A stretch of 64,000 nt of DNA from Hofstenia miamia (taxonomy: Eukaryota; Xenacoelomorpha; Acoela). Positions 55,701 to 64,000 of the stretch are shown piece by piece. Every line of letters starts with the position of its first letter. Positions within the stretch are counted from its first letter, which is position 1. Both the position numbers and the translations under genes were made by a program. The DNA lies in assembly GCA_004352715.1 (NCBI GenBank), contig SCFE01000070.1, positions 95,968-159,967 on the forward strand. The letters run 5' to 3'. Below the pieces are notes generated by a model that was given only the letters and a program-made list of their open reading frames with translations, had not been told where the DNA came from and ran no database searches.

Positions 55701-57145
55701 AGGATTGCAATACCAGAATATTACAAACAAGATCTAATAAGAAAGTGAATGAAAAAGGTCATTTAGGCATTGTGCAAACAAAGAATACTTTCAAGGCAAG
55801 ATGTATCACAATGGCTGTAAGAAAAGTCACAGAGGAGATAATCAGCAAGTGTATGATGTGTCTCCTTAACAACAAACAGCATTTTCAAACACAGAGGGCA
55901 CTGCTAGAGAAGATCATAGCAACACAACCCAATGAAATTGTGCACATAGATCTAGAAATGCTGTCAATAGATGAAGAGGTGTACCAAAACTTACTAGTTT
56001 TGGTCGATAACTTCACCAAGTATGCAAGAATGATCCTGATGAAGAACATGATGGCAGAAACAACTGCAGAAATAGTAATGAAGGAATGGATCTTGAAGTT
56101 TGGACCTATGGAGACAATAATCACAGAGAAAAGGCCACAATTTGAGAGTAACCTATTCCAGGAAATGTCATGTCTACTGGAAATATTAAGTGAGAAAACA
56201 ACAGTATATCACCTGCAGGTGAATGGTGCAGTGGAAAGGTTGAACAAGACACTGATTAAATTGATAAGAGTCACAACATCAAGAATAGGAGGTCATAAGT
56301 GGCTTGAGGTGATTAAAATGATTAAATACTTTTATAATACATCTGTACATTTGATGACTGGAATAACACCATTCAAGGCCATGTTTGGAAGGGAGGCAGC
56401 AATGCCACTATCAATGAAATACTTCACCTACAGTGACAAAATGGACAATCAGTACATGAATCAATTAAGAAGTCAAATAACAGTGATACATGAGACAATA
56501 TGCCATAATACAAAGAAGTCTGCTATGAGACAGCAGCAAAATTACAATAATAAAATCTATGGTCATGCACACAAAATAGGAGATATAGTATATGCATTTA
56601 CACTGATAAAACTAACAGACACAAACCAGGTCCAAAAGTTAAAAACAATTTGGTCATGTCCATTTAAGATAATGCAAGTACTGCCAAACAATGTGTATAT
56701 GTTAAGTAACAGCAGATTACTGCACATTCACAACCTAAAATGAGCAATGACAGACATTGAAGAGTCTAGATTAGATCAAAATGCTGACTTTAACATAAAC
56801 TGAATTAACAGAAACTAAATTATGTATGATATGAGTGAACTACATAGTTTACTGGAAGAAGGTTTCAACAAGGAATTCAAAACAAACATTGGTAACAAAA
56901 ATTTACAAATAAGAGAGCTGCCAATGCAGGCAGTGCAAGATAGACATATATATGACCCCAAAGTGTGGGACTTAAACTTACTTACTGAATTTAGGCAAAT
57001 CAAGAGAGATGCAACATCAACAGCTGAGGAGCAAAAGAGTGCACCAAAACCAGAGAACCTAGGAAATGGCAATGACCAATCTGCAAAGAAGAATATGGAG
57101 AAGGTCTTGAACCAGATGTCAGACAGAAGGCAAAAGGAGCAATAA
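55701..57145 (+). pseudogene. Family 1 integrase (old copy)
   Basis: The 332-residue frame at 55745-56743 has the H2C2 finger (EKGHLGIV, SKCMMCLL) and the core. Asp is present in VHIDLEMLS, the second catalytic position reads Glu (ITEKRPQFES, where other copies have TDKGPQ), and Glu is present in AVERLNKT. The C-terminal GPY/F-like domain follows (QKLKTIWSCPFKIMQVLP). After a TGA at an Arg position, the acidic tail (56822-57145) ends with YDPKVWDLNLLTEFRQIK. It is the most complete family 1 integrase in length, but lacks the second catalytic Asp. Confidence 0.9.
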
Positions 57146-57690
57146 TGAACCACTGACTAATTGAAGGTGCAGAATGAGAAGGCATCTGAGTAGTCCCCAA
57201 CACCAATTCAAGGGCAGGGAGACAAAAAGACATAATGCCTCTCCTGCTGGAGATCTGCACCACCAATTTGGGGCAAGCAGAGAACCAGTGAAAATCCCAG
57301 AGATCTGCAATGCTGATTTGAGGGCATTCAGAAAACTGGTGCAAAGCAGCTCAACCTTCCTTCCAGTCCACCTTGCCAATTCAAGGGCAGTGCAACAATT
57401 GGAGTTCCCAGAAAAAGTGTAAGTGGTAAAAGAATTGTATGCATATGAAAGTGATTCAAGGCTGACATATCTATGGAACCCACTGCTGGTCAATTGCTGC
57501 AAGAGTAAACTGTGAGCCAATTTGAGGGCAATTCAGTAAAAATCATCAGCATGGACTCAGTGGATGATGAGCCAAGCACCAGTAAACCATTAAGGATTAC
57601 CCAGTTACATGCCCCCTCAGAGATGACATCAGATAGAACCATATGCTCAAAAGAAAGAGAACAAAGAATATTGAAAATAGATTGAGAAAC
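57146..57690 (+). repeat. Family 1 pol-ORF3 spacer (old copy)
   Basis: GATTCAAGGGC-type motifs occur near 57205, 57312 (TGATTTGAGGGCA), 57378, 57452 and 57518. The motif is recognisable even in this old copy. Confidence 0.7.
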
Positions 57691-60000
57691 TCTGCACCCT
57701 TATTTCATGGGAACTCTAAAAATGAGGAACAATGCATATGAGAAGCTTTCACAAGAAACAAAAGCCCACATAAGAAAAGTAGTGAGAACAGAGGGCAGCA
57801 ATCTACCCATCATGCTAGATGCAAAGAAAAGAGCAATTGTCAATATGATAATAAGCTACCTGAGAGAACTGAACAAGACATTAGAAACACCATATGTGCA
57901 GCACAGTGCACATAACATTTGATGAAAACTTCACGCTCAAAACAGCTCAATCATGGTGTATATAGAACAAACAGCAAAAATACCAGAGATCAATATCAAT
58001 AAGGACAACTTAATGATTATTCAATTCTCAAGGAAAAAGAATACAACAAAAATTTAGAGAAACAACTAGATCAAACACTTAGAATGGAAGGAGACCAAGA
58101 TATACAGATAGTAATCATTGCAAGAACAACCCTTGCAGAACTGCCAGCAATTTTGGGCAACCTACAAATGCAAGTGGAAAATGTATTCCTATGGGAAAAA
58201 ATAGCAACAGAAACCAAGATAGCAGAGTTGATATGTCTTGACTTACAAATAGACTATTGGGTAGCTTACTGCAGACAAATAGTGGATCCCTGCATAGCAA
58301 TAGAACTATTCAAGCAGATACAAATAATCGAATTAACAACAAATGCAGAGGGCGTGGAAAATGCCAATACATTATTTATTAAGTGCAGCCTTGCACAGAG
58401 AAAAGAGCACATCAAACAAATACAAGAGATATGGAAAGAAATGAAACTGCAAAAGAAAACAAACAAAGAGTTGCCTGAGATAGATATTGTAGAATCGGTG
58501 GCTGCTAGATAAACTTAGCTAGAAACTTAATTGACTCTGCAGAAGGTTTGATTAGCGTTCAGTACAGCCTCGATTCCAAGAAACAGGTTAACATAGAACT
58601 TATAACATAACTTATAGATGTAACATTGGTAATTCATCCAAGTAACCAAACTACTTTAGGTGCAACACCAGATGACCAATTCCTATGGCTTCCAGCCGAA
58701 GCGGAACATCCAGGAGTAAAGTGCTTAACCTATTGACTGGTGCTACCCTATCTGTCTCACTTGCTTAATTTCTATCTCACTTCAAAAATACAAACTCATT
58801 TTCATTGTTATCTCTCAGCTCACTATTAAATAATCTGTAATTGCCAGATATTCGTGCTAGCCAACGGCATGGTATCATCACAGTGTTAGATTGTATAAGT
58901 GCATGTACGTGTTGAAATACGAAGGAGAGATTTATTATTTCCTTATGCGTAACCGTATACATAACTTAATGAACCACAATTCGGACTGGGTAATCAAAAG
59001 ACCCCCAGAAGCAACGTGTCGCCCCGTGCTAGTGAAAGCACTCCCGAATTGTCGCCGGTCTTAAGCAATAAGTTTCATTTAAGATAATAAATAAATAAGA
59101 AATACAATGGTAAAGACGGCAGTTAAGAGTAGACAAAGTCTATTGAACGATTGCTACAGTTGTCTCAGTTTATATACAAAAGATTCAGTTATTACCTGCC
59201 TTTGTTTACAATTTTTCAGATAGCAACGTAGTTTAACATGAACAGAAAAGAAGGCAAAAGCTATAGTAGAACGCAACAACTATAAGAAATTGAAAGAGAT
59301 AATGTTGAAGAATGATAATAGAGAAAGGGTATACATTGAAGTAACAATAACGCCATACCAGTTGTATACACAGGGGAACCCATTAACACACAACTATAAG
59401 ATCTTAGAAAAGAAATAGAAAGCCACACTCCAAAAGCAATAATGCTATTCTCCAGGGTTAATGATATAATATGGACAGACATCTGGGAAAGAAATTACCA
59501 TTACTATGACATGACGAAAAGAGTGGAAATCTTTGCAATGATGTGAACCAACAAAAATGATCCCAAAAAATAAGTGAACAAGAAGTAAGGGACAACATCT
59601 TTTTCTTCTACAAGGACATGGCAACCACTCACAGTTTAAGAAAAGTGTTTATGTTCTTTTACACAGATAACCAGATCAGAGAAGACCTAGCCCACACAAG
59701 CAGGGCTGATGTGCAAATGATATGAATCAAAAGCATACAATTATATCAGAAATACTATGACATATTTTCACCAAAGATCAATAAACTGAGAGAAATCACG
59801 CCAATAGCAGAGAACATTTGAGAGGCAAAATTTCTAAAATATACAAATACTGTAACAACTGAAAGAGAGACAGTCTTGAAAATGACAAAACAAGTTGAAT
59901 TCAAAAAAACCACATGGGAAGATCAGGAAGCAGAATCAATAATTTGGAAGGCAGACATGTTGGTACATGGAGAACAAGCTGTGCTAAAAATAATGCAAGC
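57691..60000 (+). pseudogene. Family 1 ORF3 (old copy) split by a family 2 LTR piece
   Basis: The left part (57691-58486) covers the N-terminal block (LHPYFMGTL, ETKAHIRKV, MIISYLRELNKTLETPY) and the 142-residue frame at 58084-58512 (TTLAELPAILGNLQMQVEN, IKQIQEIWKEMK, ELPEIDIVES). The right part (59241-60000) resumes at KEGKSYS-like sequence equivalent to 11.83 kb and runs through the AIMLFSRVNDIIWTD block (about 59440-59480) to the end next to the polypurine tract. In that block the Gly of G-x-N-D reads Arg (AGG) here. Roughly 600 or more bases of ORF3 between the two parts are missing. Confidence 0.75.
58487..59240 (-). repeat. Partial family 2 LTR inside the old ORF3
   Basis: Matches 23581-24336 with few differences (TGTAGAATC... 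to ...AGTTTAACATGA). It contains the LTR's 3' end and TATA/polyA region in minus orientation but lacks the first 175 or so bases of the LTR. It keeps CpGs, unlike the surrounding ORF3, so it is younger than its host copy. No target-site duplication is seen. Confidence 0.85.
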
Positions 60001-60002
60001 TG

Positions 60003-60011
60003 AGGAGGGCA
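60003..60011 (+). other. Polypurine tract, family 1 (old copy)
   Basis: AGGAGGGCA lies directly before the LTR start TGTAGCATCATCC. Confidence 0.75.
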
Positions 60012-60165
60012 TGTAGCATCATCCAAACAAATCTAAATTCTGCAAACATTAAACTAAGATTGGAAAGTGATGATGATTAGAAATATTGTATTTAGATCAA
60101 TTAGATTAATTTGAGATTCATTTGTATTATACAACCAAGAAACAATATGTGTCAGAAATAAGAGA
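60012..60165 (+). repeat. Start of family 1 3' LTR, truncated
   Basis: The first 150 or so bases match 12610-12784 (TGTAGCATCATCC, then CAACCAAGAAACAATATGTGTC). It breaks off where minus-strand family 2 ORF3 begins. Confidence 0.8.
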
Positions 60166-61969
60166 TTAGTAGTAGTTCTTCTTCTCGGAAAAACTGCTCT
60201 GGTGTTCTCATCACCTGATCGAAGATGGTGATTGGGATGATTTTTCCCTCCTTACTAACATGCCTCGCCAATTCGATAAACTGCCCATACCCACATTCAG
60301 GGTATTTCATTTGCTGCGTGTTAAACAAAAGTTCATTCTTACCATATACATCGAACTTAGAAATTTGCTCGAGAAATTGTTTTGTTGATCCAGACAGTCT
60401 TTCCACAAATCTTCTTGTGCTCAAAGGAGCGTTATCAGATGAAAAGATGGCAAATTTTGTCTCAGCTGTAGCTCCCCACATGTACTTCTTTACGGTGTCT
60501 GAGAAAATATTAATGTCCAACGGACAAATACCAAGTCGATTGCTGGTTGACATGATTGACATTTTGCCAATAACACTGCTCGCCCCCACCAGTCAGGCAT
60601 AATACTTTTCGAATTTGTCCATTGCGCGTTTGGTCTTTCTGGGGGATGACGGAGGGCTGCATTTGTACAGAAGCCAATTTTTCACCTTCCATGTCAGTGG
60701 GCACACAGCTATTTCATGAACGGTTATTTTTGTTAGAGCTGTTCTCTTCTCATGTGACATAGGTAATTGAAGGTGGGGTTCCTTTGTCAGGTAAATTGCT
60801 AATATCCAGATGGCTCCTCTTGCATATATGTCGGGTAAATTTTTCTCAGCAAAAAGACGCTCTTTGAAGTTCTTTTTATCTTGGTTGTTGTAAGATACTT
60901 TAATATCTCGCAATGTGCGTTCTATAGACAAATGATACGTTTGTGAGGGGCTTGAGATATCTAAAAGGGGCCAATCGGACTCGGGGTTAAAATCTGCCTT
61001 TAGGTCAGACCAAATGGTGTGGATCTTGTTGAGCAGTTGGTCACTCTGTGCGAAGGCGAAGCTAACTCTCATATCTGTTACAGTAGTTATCAATGGAGTA
61101 TTTGGATCTGTGACTTCTAATGTCTGCAACTGTAGCAGGACGTCAACAATTAATTTCTGGTCCACAGCTAAACGATGGGATGGTGCAAAGACTTTATCAC
61201 CACACTTATGAGGCTCGCCATACAACTTCTTATTGAAAGTTTTCTTTTGCCTAATACTCGACTGATTGGTGTTATGACAAATTGTTGCATATCAGTCATT
61301 AATCTGTGTACATAGTTTTCTACATTGCTATCCACGTATCTGGGGAACATCATGCAGGTGGCTTGTAGAATGTGACGAAACTGGAGCATAATCCTCTCGA
61401 GATAGAATTAAAAAATTCTCAATTCTAAAATGTAAATTCTCTATTGTTTCCAGTAAGGCAGTTTCGTACTCACCACGTACAATCATTATTAAGCGAATGC
61501 CTTCAACCTTGGCTATATGATATGCGATCTCAATTTGTTCCATAATGTCTTCTGACTGTATTTCAGATATCCTCAAAAAGTAAAAAACGAGGAGTTTTTT
61601 GAAATCAATGTTAATGCAGTCAAAACTGTCAATAGTTTTTCCGCTATTCAGAAACTAACATAGGCTGTATATGTTGAAATCATCATCAAAAAATGTATGC
61701 ACTGTACTGCGCCAATACAAATGGCTTAAAGTTTCCATCATCCTTGAGTCGTATGTGATAATTGTATTGATTTTGGGATGACGTGATGCGTCTATAACGA
61801 AAGGTATGACGTTGATGGAGCAAGTCATATCGCGACCGTTGTAGGTGTGGCGGAGTTGATCTTTTGTCTCCTCTGATATGTTATTGCGGATAATGGCAAT
61901 TGCTTTTCTAGTTGCAATGTAGTAAGGGTGTAATGTTTCATCGCCGACTTTTGATAGATTCTTCTTCAT
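60166..61969 (-). pseudogene. Family 2 ORF3, best-preserved copy
   Basis: Read from ATG 61969: SKVGDETLHPYYIATRK and SINVIPFVIDASRHPK. Then 61576-61380: IMEQIEIAYHIAKVEGIRL, a likely alpha/beta segment. Then an intrusive pol piece (61182-61353). From 61180 to 60601: VTDMRVSFAFAQSDQLLNKI, RGAIWILAIYL and WKVKNWLL, with a stop. Then 60589-60152: LGICPLDINIFSD, KYMWGATAETKF and YGQFIELARHVSKEGKI. It ends in mid-gene at the family 1 LTR, so the GxND-containing C-terminus is missing. No signal peptide or membrane helix. Function unknown. Confidence 0.75.
61182..61353 (-). repeat. Integrase-coding patch inside ORF3
   Basis: About 170 bases equal the integrase C-terminal region at 62811-62995 (MMFPRY, NVENYV, KLYGEPHKCGDKVFA in broken frames) with small changes and a 13-base deletion. 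On both sides ORF3 sequence continues. Most simply explained by template switching during reverse transcription. Confidence 0.85.
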
Positions 61970-62337
61970 TCTTCTGTCTTCTGAGATCTTATAGTAGAAG
62001 TAGCTGTGGAAGAGGTTGAAGGGGCTATCAAGTCGCTCGTATGGGGGTGTTTACAAGTTGTAAAGCTCTAAAGGGTATTCTCGAATCAAAAGTTTTTAAA
62101 GTAAGGGTTGCCAGCTCCTCTCGCGCACATGGAGAAACGTGTCTCCCCATGTAGGGGCGAGATGTGGAGGGCGTCTGGGTCAATGCTATCAGCTCTCTGA
62201 GTTGTGGAGCAACGTGTCGCCCACACGGAATCAGACTCTCCTCGGCACCTTCCTGACGTCCTCTTTTTCTTACACGGGCCTCAGCAAGCGGAGAAACGTG
62301 TCTCCCACGCCTAGGTGAGGCATCTTGTTCACGTCTG
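61970..62337 (-). repeat. Family 2 pol-ORF3 spacer with three palindromic repeats
   Basis: GGAGAAACGTGTCTCCC at 62131-62147, GGAGCAACGTGTCGCCC at 62206-62222 and GGAGAAACGTGTCTCCC at 62290-62306. Each can fold as GGAGA/TCTCC around ACGT. A minus-strand frame (62028-62360) reads them all as the hexapeptide GRHVSP or GRHVAP, spacing 75 and 84 bases (multiples of three). The region occupies the same place as the GATTCAAGGGC spacer of family 1. Confidence 0.75.
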
Positions 62338-63150
62338 CTATCTTCCATCCTCCTTCTCACTCGACAGCAGACAGGTGGAGCTGGCGACTCTCATTTGCGA
62401 TTTATTTTTTTCATTCCTAAATGCAGTTATAAGATTTAAATCCCAAATATTGGGATCGTAAGTAGTTCTCACCCTTCTCGTGGGGAGCGTATGTGGTTCT
62501 AAATTCTCAGTATTAACATTATCACAATTGTACTCAGTGTCGGAAAAATCATCCTCGGAAAAACTAGTTAAGTTATCATATTTTTCTTGTACATCGACAC
62601 CATTGTCTACTAGCGTAAATTCGTTATTATCATCAATTATTACATGTTCTATATCTTTTATGGCTCTCTTAAGCCGTTTAAAGTGTACCGTTTTACCGTT
62701 GTTTAAGGTATATGTGTTATGATCCAGCACTTTTTCAATCGTGAAGGGGCCTTGCCAATCATTTGTGAGCTTCCTTACTTGATGACTATCTGTGGTAATT
62801 CTGGGCAAATAAGCAAAGACTTTATCACCACACTTATGAGGCTCGCCATACAACTTCTTATTGAAAGTTTTCTTTTGCCGGATGCTTGACTGATTGGTAT
62901 TCTGACAAATTGTCAAGTGAATTTGTTGCATATCAGTCATTGTTCTATTAACATAGTTCTCTACATTACTCTCTGCATATTTGGGAAACATCATCGCTAA
63001 GGAAGTAGCAGCTTCTCTGCCAAACATGGCTTTGAAAGGAATAATACCAGTTGTCGTATGCACTGAGGTTTTGTAAAAATATTTGACACATTCCACAATA
63101 CGTCTCCATTGTTTACCAGTGGCTTGGGACAATGCTACTCAGATCAACTT
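62338..63150 (-). CDS. Family 2 integrase C-terminal domain and tail
   Basis: 264 residues: the end of the core (KYFYKTSVHTTTGIIPFKAM), IRQKKTFNKKLYGEPHKCGD, the GPY/F-like GPFTIEKVLDHNTYTLNNGK and the acidic tail with YDPNIWDLNLITAFRNE, ending at a natural-looking stop after EKEDGR. Upstream a TGA near 63138-63140 stands at the Arg of LIRVA. It is in the same frame as the core upstream if the undersized gap at 63160 is allowed for. Confidence 0.85.
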
Positions 63151-63159
63151 GATGAGGGT

Positions 63160-63160
63160 N
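63160..63160. other. Single-N gap that hides about 22 bases
   Basis: Compared with 17.44 kb, roughly 22 bases are missing around this N. They include the codon of the catalytic Glu (VERLN), so the apparent frameshift here is an assembly effect. Confidence 0.75.
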
Positions 63161-64000
63161 TCCATTTGCTTGATGATGGTAAGCTGTTGTTAATTCATGG
63201 ATCACTTCCAGTTCGTTCATCAAAGCACGCAGAAGGTTACTTTCAAATTGCGGACCTCTATCTGAAACTAGTTTGCGCATTGGCCAGTATTTTAGGATCC
63301 ACTCTTTAAGGATTTTTTCAGCCACCATCTCTGCAGTTGTACTATTTAAAGGAACTATACGAGCAAACTTGGTGAAATGGTCAACTATTACAAGTAAATA
63401 CTGAAAGCCCTTGTCGTCTTTGGATAGCTGCTCCAGATCGACATGTACTAATTCATTGGGACTTTCTGCAGATTGTGATTCCATCTCAGCTCGTTGTTGC
63501 GGGAAGTGGTGAATGTTGTTTAATAAGCATTTTTCACATTTGTCAATAATGTCTGTCACAGTAGCGCATATTCTGGTAGTTACGTATCTAGAGTTAAAAG
63601 TTTTTTCAGTTTGGAGAATGCCCAGGTGACCTCGTTCATGAACTCGCCACACTAGATCCCGTTTAAAGTACTCAGGGATAGTGAGACGATTGTTGTTCTT
63701 GCTCTTGGCGTATAACAGGCCTTTGTCAGTCACCTGCCAGTTATAGCGATGGAAATATCGATTCACCTCTGGGGACGTAGGGAAATACGGATCCCCCATC
63801 CTCTTCATTATCTGATCCAGTATCCAATCACAATGTTGGTAACGAATTATTTCCTCCTCTGAAATTTCCTCTCTCATCAATATGGCAAGAATTGGCTTTC
63901 CATTTCGATCGGCGTTGATTTCAGGTATCAACTGATACTCGGTGTGCGGGATAAAGGAAAAAGGAACTTTCTCACCCTCTGGTTTTTTAAGATCGCGTTC
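63161..64000 (-). CDS. Family 2 RNase H-integrase linker, zinc finger and core
   Basis: The open frame enters from beyond the window and is well preserved: HTEYQLIPEINADRNGKPIL linker, KRDLVWRVHERGHLGILQ with both His of the H2C2 finger, KCEKCLLN with both Cys, VHVDLEQLS with the first catalytic Asp, and VSDRGPQFES with the second. The catalytic Glu falls in the adjacent gap. The CGA codon in HERGHLG (near 63633) is a TGA stop in the 17.9 kb copy. This is probably the youngest pol in the window. Confidence 0.9.

Overview
This is a repeat-dominated scaffold piece from an animal nuclear genome, most likely an invertebrate. That reading rests on Ty3/Gypsy-type LTR retrotransposons, a FLYWCH/MULE transposon, a piggyBac transposon, AT-rich non-coding DNA with TA microsatellites, and CpG loss in the older repeats (which implies cytosine methylation). 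I found no bacterial-style operon and no intact host gene. The assembly is poor. It has 1000-base, 921-base and shorter N runs, and several joins marked by one N are flanked by near-identical duplications.

Two related Gypsy families share one plan: LTR, tRNA primer site, gag, protease, RT, RNase H, integrase, a repeat-rich spacer, a large extra gene called ORF3 here, polypurine tract, LTR. Family 1 makes up 3.5-12.6 kb (three or four rearranged plus-strand pieces), the LTR at 12.6-13.9 kb, and one old, nearly complete plus-strand copy at 49.7-60.2 kb. Family 2 makes up a minus-strand copy at 16.6-24.5 kb, an old plus-strand copy at 24.5-33.5 kb arranged head-to-head with it, and a minus-strand copy from 60.15 kb past the window end. 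Minus-strand ORF3 pieces lie at 1.4-2.5 kb and a decayed integrase tail at about 14.0-14.6 kb.

Gag (coiled coil or Pro-rich N-terminus, capsid, one CCHC knuckle) would form the particle. Protease, RT, RNase H and integrase would copy and insert the element, with pol probably reached by a -1 frameshift. ORF3 is the striking part. It is a roughly 900-residue protein encoded after integrase in both families, not recognisable as an envelope, with a C-terminal block resembling block III of SGNH/GDSL hydrolases. No copy is intact.

The middle of the window (33.5-49.7 kb) has no Gypsy copy. It holds a decayed Mutator-like element with tandem-repeat inverted ends (35.2-37.25 kb), a deleted piggyBac element with TTAA target sites and the C-terminal Cys-rich domain (39.27-40.55 kb), a tRNA-like remnant, microsatellites, an approximately 80-bp minisatellite inside a 1.38-kb duplicated block, and long AT-rich stretches in which I see nothing.

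The layers give relative ages. The CpG-poor copies at 24.5-33.5 and 50-60 kb are old and full of Arg-to-TGA stops. The family 2 copies at 16.6-24.5 and 60-64 kb are younger and keep long open frames.
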